Source of the DNA: CAYTZH01 sp964442285
GTDB taxonomy: Bacteria; Myxococcota_A; UBA9160; JAFDET01
Length of the DNA stretch: 64,000 nt
Assembly (NCBI GenBank): GCA_964442285.1
Contig: CAYTZH010000005.1
Location: 1 to 64,000, forward strand
Reading direction: 5' to 3'
The notes under the pieces were generated by a model. It had not been told where the DNA came from. It ran no database searches and worked only from the letters and a program-made list of their open reading frames with translations. Of this stretch, positions 16,350-24,606 are shown piece after piece (position 1 is the first letter of the stretch; each line of letters begins with the position of its first letter). A program made the position numbers and the translations under genes.

Positions 16350-17557
16350 CGGTCCAGCCAGCCGAGCCCGCGGAGGCCCTCGGCGATCACCCGGGCGTGG
16401 AAGTCCGCGCCCGCCGGCGACGGGTAGGCGTAGCGCGGGTGCAGGTAGTGGTCCGTGGTGTCGACGGCGCGGTCGCGGGCGTAGGCGTAGCTGTCGAAGA
16501 ACGGGATGCCCAGGTCCCGCGTGAGCCTCCGCAGGTGGCGGCGCTCCGGGATCTCGTCGTACGCGAAGCCCAGGGGATGCCGGATCCGCCAGCGCGTGTC
16601 GACCGCGGGCGCATTGTAGAAGCCCAGCTGGCAGGAGACCGCGAAGCGGGCACCCGCGCTGCGCACCGCCTCGTTCCAGGCGCGCAGCAGGGCACCCACG
16701 ACCCGCCACTGGAACGGGCACGCCTCCTCGGCGGTGCGATGCTCCAGGTCCTTGATCTCGGCGCGGTCGCGCAGCCGGCGCAGGCGGGTCGGTCCCAGCC
16801 ACCAGTCCTCGAGGGCGCAGGCCAGGTGGCTGTGGTCGCGCAGGTGCTGCCAGGCCCCGCTCGGGGCGTCGGCGCCCGGCAGCCGGACCAGGTCGGGCGC
16901 GCCGTCCGGCCGCTGTCCGCGCAGATAGATCAGGTCGTTCCGGTGGCGGGCCGGCGCCGCCCGATGTCGTCGCAGCCGGCCGTCCGGGTCGACGCCGTAG
17001 ACCGGCTGGTGCAGCCCCACCGGCTTGCCCGACTCGTGGAGCGTGATGGCGCGCCGCGGATGGTTGAGGTTGAAATGGTAGACCACCACGTCGGCGCCCC
17101 AGGCCGCGAGGTCCTCGCGGTACCAGTCGTAGAGCTGGCCGGTGGCGTAGTGGCGCGCCGCCGCGTTCTGCACCTGGACCGCCGCGCCCCGGAGCGCCCG
17201 GGTCCGGGTCTCCAGGCGCGCGGCCACGGTCTCGCCCGCCCTGAGCTCCCAGCCCACCGCCGTGCTGCCCCCGAAGACCTGGATCCGCAGGGTGCCCGGC
17301 GGGCGGGGGCCCTCCGGTGGCCGTCGGTCGTGGAGGCCCCAGGCGTCGAAGCGGACCGGGTTCGGCCGCTCCAGGTAGCGGTGGTGGAAGGCGAAGCGGG
17401 CCCCGGGCCGCGACCGGAAGCCCCGCGTGGCGTGGGGCTCCATCACCGAGGCCTCGTCGAAGGCGTCGCGCCAGAGGCGGTGGGGATGCCGGCGGCGGAG
17501 CCAGGCCTCGGCCGCCACCGCCGCCGCCGCGCCCGCGGCCACACCCTCGGCGATCAT
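16346..17557 (-). CDS. SGNH-hydrolase-like protein with N-terminal hydrophobic segment
   Basis: A 403-residue protein. After an alanine-rich N-terminus (VAAGAAAAVAAEAWL) comes the segment LRIQVFGGSTAVGWEL, which resembles SGNH block I although the usual GDS is GGS, then VVYHFNLNHPRR (block III-like Asn) and TTDHYLHP near the C-terminus (Asp-x-x-His-like, here Asp-His). SGNH proteins in glycan loci often add or remove acyl groups. Overlaps of 4 bases on both sides (carbamoyltransferase upstream, SpsG-like downstream) tie it to the operon. Catalytic activity is plausible, not certain. Confidence 0.65.
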   Translation of the reverse strand: MIAEGVAAGAAAAVAAEAWLRRRHPHRLWRDAFDEASVMEPHATRGFRSRPGARFAFHHRYLERPNPVRFDAWGLHDRRPPEGPRPPGTLRIQVFGGSTAVGWELRAGETVAARLETRTRALRGAAVQVQNAAARHYATGQLYDWYREDLAAWGADVVVYHFNLNHPRRAITLHESGKPVGLHQPVYGVDPDGRLRRHRAAPARHRNDLIYLRGQRPDGAPDLVRLPGADAPSGAWQHLRDHSHLACALEDWWLGPTRLRRLRDRAEIKDLEHRTAEEACPFQWRVVGALLRAWNEAVRSAGARFAVSCQLGFYNAPAVDTRWRIRHPLGFAYDEIPERRHLRRLTRDLGIPFFDSYAYARDRAVDTTDHYLHPRYAYPSPAGADFHARVIAEGLRGLGWLDR

Positions 17558-19398
17558 CCCTCGGCGTTCCCCGGTCGCCGCGCGATGAGCGCCCCGCCCA
17601 GCCACAGCGCGTCGAGGCGCGACCGCGCGAAGGTGCGGTAGGCCTCGTCGGCGGTGCTCACCATGGGCTCGCCGTGCAGGTTGAAGGAGGTGTTGAGCAG
17701 GCCGCCGATGCCCGTTCTCCGCTCGAAGGCCTCGAGCAGGTGCTGGTAGCCGGGGTTCGCGCCCGGCTCGAGCACCTGGGCCCGCACGCTGCCGTCGGCG
17801 GGATGGGTGGCCTCGGCGATCTCCCGGCGGCGCTCCGGCCGGCTGTCGAAGCATACGGTCATGAAGGGGGCGTGGGGCGGTGCCTCGACGTCCAGGTAGT
17901 CCAGGGCCCGGCGCGCCAGGATCGTCGGCGCGAAGGGCATCCAGAAGTCCCGGTACTTGATCTGGTGGTTGATCTTGTCGACGGTGCCCGGCCGGCCGGG
18001 GTGGGCCAGGATCGAGCGGTTGCCGAGGGAGCGCTGGCCGAACTCGCCCCGACCGTCGACCCGTGCGACCACCTCGCCGCGGGCGAGTCGCGCCGCGACG
18101 CTCTCGGCGTCGACGCCGGGCTGGACGGCGTGGCCGTCCCGCGCCGCCTGCTCGAGCACCCGCGCCACGTCCGACGCGCGCAGGTCGGCGCCCAGGTAGG
18201 CATGGGACAGCGCCGGGATGCGGCCCGGATCCCGCCCGTCGGCCCGGAAGCGCGCCTCCGTGAGGCCGTAGCAGGCGCCGAGGGTGTTGCTCTCGTCGCC
18301 CGGCGACAGGGGGACGAAGAGCTCCTCCACGCCCGGCAGACCGCGGAGCTGCAGGTTCGCCTTGGTGTTCATGGCGACGCCGCCGCCGTAGGCGACCCGA
18401 CGCCGACCCGTGTGCGCCACGACGCTGGCGAGCCACTCGGCCAGCCGCTCCTCCACGAGCCGCTGCAGCGCGCCGGCGACGCCGTCGAAGCGCTGGCCCA
18501 CCAGGCGATCGCGGAAGCTCCAGAAGAGATCCCGGGGGCGTTCGGCGTACTCGACGGCCAGGCCGTTCTGCGCCAGGCGGAACACCGGCTCGAACACGGC
18601 GTAGGCGCGCTCCACCTCGCGCGGGTTGGCGTGGGGCGCCAGCCCCATGAGCTTGTACTCGTGGTGGTAGGGCTTCATGCCCAGGGCGAGGGTGATCCAC
18701 TGGTAGAGGCGGCCCAGGTCGCAGCTGGCGCTCCCGGCGACCACCTCCAGCCCGCGCGGCCCCGGCAGCGACACCGCCTGGTTGTAGAGGCCGCCGTCGC
18801 CCTCGCAGTGCACGACCACCACGTCGTCGCCCCGCAGCGGGCCCGAGTAGTAGGCGTGGTGGTGGTGGCAGAGGTAGTGGGGCAGGAAGCGGACGCGGTC
18901 GGCGGGGATGCCGAGGCCGTCGGCGACCGCGCGGCGGCGGCACTCGTTGAAGGCCTTCGAGACCAGTCCGGCCTCCGCATCCATGTCGAGCCCGTCGAGT
19001 GCGTAGTGGTGGCCCGGCGCCACCCGGTCCCAGCCGCCCAGCACCTCGAAGAAGCTGCCGGGATCGCGGCCCTCCAGGAGCCGCGGTCGCCAGTAGCGCT
19101 CGTTCTCGTCGACCCAGTCGGCGATCTCGAAGAGCGCGGGACGCTTGAAGAGGATGTTGGCGATGCCCGACGGAGGGAAGGCCTCGTTGACCATACCGAC
19201 CTCGTCCACCTCCTCGGGGGCGATGCCCGCCGCCTCCAGGCAGAAGCGCGCGGCGTGGAGCGGGAAGCCGACGTCGTTCTTCAGCCCCGTGAAGCGCTCC
19301 TCGTGGCTGGCCGCCACCACCTCGCCGTCGACGCTGAGCGCCGCCGAGGCCATGTGCACCTCGTAGAGCCCGAGGGCGACGAAGGCGCCGTCCTTCAC
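17554..19398 (-). CDS. Carbamoyltransferase, NodU/CmcH family
   Basis: A 614-residue O-carbamoyltransferase that would place a carbamoyl group on a sugar hydroxyl. The N-terminal TsaD-like domain shows SVDGEVVAASHEERFTGLKN, the metal-ligand region YLCHHHHAYYSGP and GGGVAMNTKANLQL. The C-terminal YrdC-like part shows RGEFGQRSLGNRSILAHP and LLNTSFNLHGEPMVST. Start GTG at 19398 overlaps the neuB stop (GTGA); its stop overlaps the SGNH start (ATGA). Length and motifs are complete. Its position inside the neuB operon suggests that the nonulosonate-type sugar, or the glycan bearing it, is carbamoylated. Confidence 0.93.
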   Translation of the reverse strand: MKDGAFVALGLYEVHMASAALSVDGEVVAASHEERFTGLKNDVGFPLHAARFCLEAAGIAPEEVDEVGMVNEAFPPSGIANILFKRPALFEIADWVDENERYWRPRLLEGRDPGSFFEVLGGWDRVAPGHHYALDGLDMDAEAGLVSKAFNECRRRAVADGLGIPADRVRFLPHYLCHHHHAYYSGPLRGDDVVVVHCEGDGGLYNQAVSLPGPRGLEVVAGSASCDLGRLYQWITLALGMKPYHHEYKLMGLAPHANPREVERAYAVFEPVFRLAQNGLAVEYAERPRDLFWSFRDRLVGQRFDGVAGALQRLVEERLAEWLASVVAHTGRRRVAYGGGVAMNTKANLQLRGLPGVEELFVPLSPGDESNTLGACYGLTEARFRADGRDPGRIPALSHAYLGADLRASDVARVLEQAARDGHAVQPGVDAESVAARLARGEVVARVDGRGEFGQRSLGNRSILAHPGRPGTVDKINHQIKYRDFWMPFAPTILARRALDYLDVEAPPHAPFMTVCFDSRPERRREIAEATHPADGSVRAQVLEPGANPGYQHLLEAFERRTGIGGLLNTSFNLHGEPMVSTADEAYRTFARSRLDALWLGGALIARRPGNAEG

Positions 19399-20507
19399 GG
19401 CCGGGCCTCCGCTCGGTCGTCGACCGGGCGTGCGGCGGGCGGCTCGGCCGGCTCGTAGCGGACGAACATGTCCCAGGACAGGGGCTCGTCCTCGCCCACG
19501 TCGCGTACCGCCCGCGCCCCGATCACGACATCGGCGAGCTCGGTGGGAATGCCGGTGCCCGGCCGCTTCACGGCGATCATGTCGGCCCGGACGCGCTCCC
19601 CGCGCCGGATGGCGCGGGCGGCGCACAGACTGCGCCGGCCGATGCGCTTCATCGGCTGCTCCGCCGCGGTGCAGGTCTTGAAGGGGCTTCCCAGCATGGC
19701 CTCGATGGCGTCGCGCGCCTCCACCAGCTCGCGCAGCTGCGTCGGCGTGAGCGAGAAGTGGTGGTCGGGGCCGGGCAGGGTCTGGTCCACGGTGAAGTGC
19801 TTCTCCACCAGGTTGGCGCCCACGGCCAGGGCCACCCGGGTGACCTCGTTCCCGGGCGTGTGGTCCGAGAAGCCCACGGGACAGCCGAAGGTGCGCTTCA
19901 GGGTCTCGATCACCCGCAGGTTGCAGTCGGCGGCGTCGGTCGGGTAGTTCGAGACGCAGTGGAGCAGGATCACCCGTTCGCTGCCGCCCAGGGCCTCGAG
20001 CGCCTTCTCGATATCACCGAGGCTCGACATGCCGGTGGACAGGATCACGGGCCGACCCGTCTCGGCCACCCTCCGGAGCAGCGGGAAGTGGGTCATCTCG
20101 AAGGAGGCGATCTTGTAGGCCGGGACGCCCGCCCGCTCCAGCAGGTCCACGTCGCCCAGGCCGAAGGGCGTGGACAGGAACGGGATCCCGACCTCCCGGC
20201 AGTGCTCGACGATCCGCGGCTGCAGCGCGTACGGGAGCTCCGTCCGGGCGATCAGGTCGTACATGGTGGCATCGGCCCCGGCGCCCATCTTCTCGCGGAA
20301 GTGCTCCATCATGGGCGTGTGCTTCGAGTACAGCTCGTCCGCGGTGTAGGTCTGGAACTTCACCGCGTCGGCCCGGGCCGCGGCGGCCACGTCGACCAGC
20401 TGCAGCGCCAGGTCGAGCCGCTGGTTGTGGTTGCAGCCCGCCTCGGCCAGCACGAAGCAGGGGTGGCCGTCGCCGACCGGACGCTCGCCGATCATCACCG
20501 GCTGCAT
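19395..20507 (-). CDS. neuB: N-acetylneuraminate/nonulosonate synthase (NeuB/SpsE)
   Basis: A 370-residue enzyme condensing PEP with a six-carbon amino sugar to give a nine-carbon nonulosonate. Family motifs are VLAEAGCNHNQRLDLALQL, ADAVKFQTYTADEL, FLSTPFGLGDVDLLERA, VILSTGMSSLGDIEKAL, HCVSNYP, GFSDHT and VEKHFTVD. The C-terminal SAF domain is present (RSLCAARAIRRGERVRADMI). Start ATG at 20507 has a perfect AGGAGG seven bases upstream, inside the end of the overlapping SpsF-like gene. Sequence alone does not distinguish sialic, legionaminic and pseudaminic types. Confidence 0.93.
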   Translation of the reverse strand: MQPVMIGERPVGDGHPCFVLAEAGCNHNQRLDLALQLVDVAAAARADAVKFQTYTADELYSKHTPMMEHFREKMGAGADATMYDLIARTELPYALQPRIVEHCREVGIPFLSTPFGLGDVDLLERAGVPAYKIASFEMTHFPLLRRVAETGRPVILSTGMSSLGDIEKALEALGGSERVILLHCVSNYPTDAADCNLRVIETLKRTFGCPVGFSDHTPGNEVTRVALAVGANLVEKHFTVDQTLPGPDHHFSLTPTQLRELVEARDAIEAMLGSPFKTCTAAEQPMKRIGRRSLCAARAIRRGERVRADMIAVKRPGTGIPTELADVVIGARAVRDVGEDEPLSWDMFVRYEPAEPPAARPVDDRAEARP

Positions 20508-21229
20508 GGGTGTACCTCCTCGAGTTCGGGTGAGACCGCGTCCCAGGCGGCGATCGTGTCGGCCAGGGAGGTCGATCCCTCGGGCAGGCGGGCGTAGAGG
20601 GCCCGCATGCGCCGGAAGTCCGCCGCCGTGTCCACCGAGATCCGCACGTCGGGACGGTCGAGACCCGGGGGCGCCGGCGGCACGCCGAGGCGGAACGCCG
20701 TCGGACGCTCGGTCGCGTACAGGAAGACGTGCTCGCGGTAGCGGGCCGGGCCGTCTTCGGTCGCCGCGTCGATGCGCTCCAGGCAGGCCCGGGATCCCAC
20801 CTCGGCGCCGGCGCCGAAGGGGAGGCGACACGACGGCAGGAAGCTCGAGCACACGTCGAGCCGGCGCGCCGCGCGCTCGCGGATGCCCAGCTCCACGGTC
20901 CGGGGATCCAGCGCCGGGTTGTCGGCACACACCCGCACCAGCACGTCCGCCGACTCGCGCCGCATCACGCCGAGCAGGCGGCCGAGCACGTCGTGCTCGC
21001 TGCCCCGGTGCAGGCGCCAGCCGCGGCGCGCGGCGAGTGCGGCGATGGCGTCGTCTCGCGGGCGGTCGGAGGTGGCGAGCCAGATCGCGTCGAGGCCGCG
21101 GCAGCGCTCGAGGCGCCGCCACACGTGCACCAGGGCCGGCTCGCCGCGCAGGGTGCGCAGGACCTTGCCGGGCAGCCGGGTCGAGCCCATGCGGGCCTGC
21201 ACCACGCCGATCGTGCGCGCCGCCGCCAT
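20495..21229 (-). CDS. SpsF-like cytidylyltransferase
   Basis: A 244-residue GT-A-fold nucleotidyltransferase. The N-terminal loop TIGVVQARMGSTRLPGKVLR is the CTP-binding signature of SpsF, KdsB and NeuA relatives, and VLVRVCADNPALDPRTV contains the metal-binding Asp. SpsF proteins activate, or are fused in activation of, nonulosonates next to SpsE (NeuB) and SpsG, both in this operon. ATG at 21229 overlaps the WbqC-like stop (TGATG), and its 3' end overlaps the neuB start by 13 bases, so translation is coupled. Confidence 0.85.
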   Translation of the reverse strand: MAAARTIGVVQARMGSTRLPGKVLRTLRGEPALVHVWRRLERCRGLDAIWLATSDRPRDDAIAALAARRGWRLHRGSEHDVLGRLLGVMRRESADVLVRVCADNPALDPRTVELGIRERAARRLDVCSSFLPSCRLPFGAGAEVGSRACLERIDAATEDGPARYREHVFLYATERPTAFRLGVPPAPPGLDRPDVRISVDTAADFRRMRALYARLPEGSTSLADTIAAWDAVSPELEEVHPCSR

Positions 21230-21996
21230 CAGGGCCGCGCCTCGGCCGCGGGCGGGTGCGCCGATCCCGTGGAGACCCGGGCGCGCCAGGCCGGATCCCG
21301 CCCCGCCCGCAAGAGCGACCGGGCTCCCTCGCCGTGCCAGAAGAGCGCATCCAGGGCGCACAGGTGCGACACGAACGCTCGCTCGCCCGTGGAGTAGGTG
21401 GGATGCCGGTAGTCCTGGAACACGAAGCCGATGCCCCGCCGCCAGAAACGGGCCGGCTGGATGTAGGGGCGGGAGCCCTCGTTGGCCAGGTAGACGTCGG
21501 CGTCCACGGCCTCGCAGATCGCCGCCAGGCGCTCGTCGCGGCGTCCGGGAACCCCGAGGCTCGACGCGAGCACGAGGTTGTCGGCCACGCCGAAGGCCTC
21601 GGCGAGGAAGCGGATCGAGGCCAGATTGAGGTCGACCAGGCGCTGCCACGGTCGGGCGAGCAGGGCTTCGACCCGCGGATACCAGCGGGCGAAGGCCGGC
21701 GCCTCGGCGTAGGCCGCCCGCAGCTGGGCGCACGCCCGCGCCGCCCACGGCGCGCCAGCGTCGATCTCCACCTCGCAGAGGGGCGTGTCCCGGGCGCAGC
21801 GCCGGACCGGCACGCGCAGCCACGCCCAGCCCTCGGCCGACTGGCTGGCGACGCGGTTGCGGTTCATCCACTCCCGCCGCACGTACTGGGCGTCGTCGAG
21901 CATCACGAACGCGTCCGCTCGATCGGCCATCTCGAGGTAGCCGAGCCAGGGCAGGAAGTTGGGCTGGCAGGCCGCGACGACCCGGAGCTCGCCCAC
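21229..21996 (-). CDS. WbqC-like family protein
   Basis: A 255-residue protein with the WbqC family N-terminus ACQPNFLPWLGYLEMADRAD followed by FVMLDDAQYVRREWMNRNRV. WbqC-like proteins occur in O-antigen and glycan loci, where they are suspected to handle amino-sugar modification, but their chemistry is not settled. GTG at 21996 lies 9 bases after the radical SAM stop. No signal peptide or membrane segment is seen, so it acts in the cytosol. Confidence 0.88.
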   Translation of the reverse strand: MGELRVVAACQPNFLPWLGYLEMADRADAFVMLDDAQYVRREWMNRNRVASQSAEGWAWLRVPVRRCARDTPLCEVEIDAGAPWAARACAQLRAAYAEAPAFARWYPRVEALLARPWQRLVDLNLASIRFLAEAFGVADNLVLASSLGVPGRRDERLAAICEAVDADVYLANEGSRPYIQPARFWRRGIGFVFQDYRHPTYSTGERAFVSHLCALDALFWHGEGARSLLRAGRDPAWRARVSTGSAHPPAAEARP

Positions 21997-22005
21997 GTCG
22001 GCACC

Positions 22006-23604
22006 TCACGGGGTGGGCGGCCCGGCCGGGGCCGGAAGCCGCGTGCGTCGGCCGCGTGCGCGGCCGAGCTGTCCCACCACCTTCTCGTATCCCATCTCCC
22101 ACGGCGTCGTCTTCCAGTCCTCGCAGGAGAAGCAGAGCGAGCCGCAGTCGATGCGGTCGTTGAGGTGCTGCAGGCGGTGGTCGCGGTAGAAGGCGCTCTG
22201 CCAGGCCTCCGCGATGGTCGTCTCCGAGAGGTGTCGGTAGATCGACTCGCCCTTCCAGTCGATGGGGCAGGCCTTCAGGCTGCCATCGAAGTTGACCACC
22301 ACCCGGCGGAACCAGTGGGGGCAGGGCCAGCGGCGCGACGGGCGCGTCGCGTTGCTCACCTCCACCGTGTTGACGTTGGAGGTGAGCTCGCGCACCAGCA
22401 CCTTGTCGACGCGTCCCTCCCAGTGGGCCACGAAGGCGTCGCGCTCGGCGCGGTTGGCCTCCTGCTCCACGAAGCTCACCATCACCCGCAGTGGGGCGGC
22501 GAGGGCGTCGCGGGCGTCCAGCAGGTGCTGCACCGAGGCCTGGGTGCGGTCGTAGTCGAGCCCCACCCGGATCCGCTCGAAGGTCTCGCGGTGGAGGGCG
22601 TCGAGGGAGACGTCGACCATGAACAGGCCGGCCCGCACCAGGCGCTCGGCCTTCTCCCGGGTGAGGAGCGAGCCGTTGGTGGTGAGGGCCACGGGGCCCA
22701 CGTCCGCCGCCACGGCGTACTCGACCATGTCGAACAGATGCCGGTGGATCAGCGGCTCGCCGTCGGCGGTGATGCGGACGAGCTGGAGGCGTCGCCCCCG
22801 ACATTCGTCGATGGCCTTGCGGAAGATCGCGAAGTCCAGGTGCCCCGGGCGGTGGTCGTTGTCGGCGTAGAGGGTGGACTGGGGGCAGTGGACGCACTTG
22901 GCGTTGCATTTGTTGGTGATGTCGAACATCAGGTAGTTCGGGAACTCGCCTCCCTCGGGCGTCTCGAAGCCCCAGGCCGCCGGCATGCGTCGCTCGTCGG
23001 TGCGCGGTGCGGCCGCCTCCGGGGCGTAGCGGGGCAGGGCGCGGGTGCCGGCGGCGGCGAGGCGGAGCAGCGTGCGGGCCGGCGTCCCGACGAAGGGGGC
23101 GAGGGGCTCGGCATAGCGCAGGTCCAGGGTCGCGGCCTCGGCGCCGGTCCAGGGCGTCTCGTCGTGGTGGATGCGGAAGCGACCGGGATGCGACCGGACG
23201 AAGGCGAAGTGCGCCTCCGGCGTGCGGGCTCCGCTCTCGCGGAGACTCCGCGGCCGGAAGGTCCGCACGCCCAGGCCCACGGGCAGCCGGCAGTGCTCCC
23301 ACTGGGTGAAGTAGTCGACCTCGGGGCCGCGCTTCCGGGCCGTCTCCACGCATTCGGGGAGGAGGAACACCTGGCGCCCGTCGATCCAGCACAGGACGGC
23401 GTCGTCGGGCACCCCGTGGGCCCGCAGGGCCTCGCGCAGGTCGCCGTGGGCCCGGCCGGGCGTGCCGGGCCAGTGTCGGCCCCGGGCGTCGAAGAGGATC
23501 AGGCCCTCGGCGGGAAGGATCGCCAGGCGCTCCCAGAAGCCGGAGCGCTCCCAGACGGGGGCCAGTTCGGGCCCGGTTTCGCCGAGGTCCACGAGCAGGT
23601 ACAC
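22006..23604 (-). CDS. Radical SAM/SPASM protein with unrecognised N-terminal domain
   Basis: A 532-residue protein. The [4Fe-4S] motif is CNAKCVHC, with Cys at residues 233, 237 and 240, followed by ITADGEPLIH and TTNGSLLT. A C-terminal SPASM-like set of cysteines appears in CPIDWKG and CGSLCFSCEDW. Residues 1 to about 220 form an additional domain (VDLGETGPELAPVWERSG, YFTQWEHCRLPVGLGVRTF), reminiscent of nucleotidyltransferase-radical SAM fusions, but I cannot assign it. Start: GTG at 23604 with GGAGGA nine bases upstream; the in-frame ATG at 23631 lacks a ribosome site. It may remodel a sugar or peptide precursor for the operon. Confidence 0.8.
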   Translation of the reverse strand: MYLLVDLGETGPELAPVWERSGFWERLAILPAEGLILFDARGRHWPGTPGRAHGDLREALRAHGVPDDAVLCWIDGRQVFLLPECVETARKRGPEVDYFTQWEHCRLPVGLGVRTFRPRSLRESGARTPEAHFAFVRSHPGRFRIHHDETPWTGAEAATLDLRYAEPLAPFVGTPARTLLRLAAAGTRALPRYAPEAAAPRTDERRMPAAWGFETPEGGEFPNYLMFDITNKCNAKCVHCPQSTLYADNDHRPGHLDFAIFRKAIDECRGRRLQLVRITADGEPLIHRHLFDMVEYAVAADVGPVALTTNGSLLTREKAERLVRAGLFMVDVSLDALHRETFERIRVGLDYDRTQASVQHLLDARDALAAPLRVMVSFVEQEANRAERDAFVAHWEGRVDKVLVRELTSNVNTVEVSNATRPSRRWPCPHWFRRVVVNFDGSLKACPIDWKGESIYRHLSETTIAEAWQSAFYRDHRLQHLNDRIDCGSLCFSCEDWKTTPWEMGYEKVVGQLGRARGRRTRLPAPAGPPTP

Positions 23605-23674
23605 GGGTTCCGCTCCTCCGTCGAGCTGCATGCGGGTTGCGCGCTCGTGAAGCTCATCGGAGGCAGGGCGACCC

Positions 23675-23699
23675 GGCCCGAGGGGTGAACCCCCGAGCC
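23675..23699 (-). terminator. Strong hairpin after the EEP-family gene, no T-run
   Basis: On the minus strand, GGCTCGGGGG pairs with CCCCTCGGGCC over ten pairs (two of them G-T) with a short TTCAC loop. It begins 5 bases after the stop at 23705 and lies about 70 bases before the radical SAM start. No run of T follows, so it may be an attenuator, mRNA-end stabiliser or processing site instead of an intrinsic terminator. Confidence 0.4.
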
Positions 23700-23704
23700 G
23701 GCGC

Positions 23705-24403
23705 TCAGGGGTTCCGGGGATCCGGGGAGATGTCGACGACCAGACCGCTGTGGTCGGCGCCGAGGTCCACGGTGCGGACGGCGTCCACCTGGAGACCGGC
23801 GACGAAGGCGTGATCGATCCGGAGCAGCCTCGGCGCATCGGGCCCGGGCCCCCAGGTCGGCTCCGGGCGTCGCCCTTCGCGCCGGGCCACCTGCGCCGCG
23901 GCGTCGTCCAGGCGCCGCGCGATCTGGCGGTAGACGCCAAAGAGCGGGGTGGCGTTGAGGTCCCCCACCAGCAGGCGGCGCGCGTCGGGGCTGGCGTCGA
24001 GGTAGGCCAGGAGCGCGCGGAGCATGGCGCGCCGGATCCGGTTCTTGGTCCAGTAGGGCCAGACGTGGGCGCCCATGATGTGGACGCCGAGGATCTCCAC
24101 CGGACTCCGCAGCTCGGGCCAGTCGACCGGCTCGAGCACGGCGGCGTGGGCGTCGCGGTAGGACAGGCTCACCCGGGCCAGGCGCGCGGGCCGACGCAGC
24201 GCGATGCCCGCCCCGTTGAAGTCGGTCGCCGGCTCGAGGCGGCCGTGGGGCAGGAGCGCCTCCAGGGCGCACGCCTGGGCGGGGGCCAGCTCCTGGGCGG
24301 CCACCACGTCGACCTCGAGGCGCTCGACGACCTCCGCCAGCCCGGCCGGATCGGCCTTGCCGTTCCAGACGTTTGCGGTGAGTACGCGGATGCGACCGCC
24401 CAC
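23705..24403 (-). CDS. Endonuclease/exonuclease/phosphatase family protein
   Basis: A 232-residue EEP-fold hydrolase. Motifs in order: LTANVWNGKAD (Asn), VVAAQEL (metal-binding Glu), LLVGDLNATP (Asp/Asn), RIDHAFV and GADHSGLVV (catalytic Asp-His). Members cleave phosphodiesters of nucleic acids, phospholipids or other esters, and the substrate here is unknown. Start: GTG at 24403 with GGGAGG eight bases upstream; a longer frame to 24493 lacks support. It leads the minus-strand group, but the hairpin and a 100-base gap separate it from the radical SAM gene, so it may be independent. Confidence 0.82.
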   Translation of the reverse strand: MGGRIRVLTANVWNGKADPAGLAEVVERLEVDVVAAQELAPAQACALEALLPHGRLEPATDFNGAGIALRRPARLARVSLSYRDAHAAVLEPVDWPELRSPVEILGVHIMGAHVWPYWTKNRIRRAMLRALLAYLDASPDARRLLVGDLNATPLFGVYRQIARRLDDAAAQVARREGRRPEPTWGPGPDAPRLLRIDHAFVAGLQVDAVRTVDLGADHSGLVVDISPDPRNP

Positions 24404-24606
24404 GCTGCGCCCCTCCCGGCCCCGCTCGTCTTCGGCACGCGCCGGGCTCGGCCGTAGCGGCCGCACGGTAGCCGGATCCCCCCAGGGCAGCACCCGCGGC
24501 CAGCCGACCCATCCGGTCGACCCCGGGCTCCCCGTGTGGTACTCGTCCTGCCACCTGGAGTCGCCCCACCGGGTCCATAATCACCTTTGACGATGAGGGT
24601 TTTGTC

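Noticed and set aside
22006..23604. Radical SAM gene as part of a RiPP peptide system
   Set aside because: No small precursor peptide ORF, peptidase or exporter is nearby; the context is sugar metabolism.
20425..23688. A 1087-codon plus-strand frame opposite SpsF-like, WbqC-like and radical SAM genes
   Set aside because: Low-complexity Arg/Gly/Ala/Val composition; opposite strand has clear family motifs.
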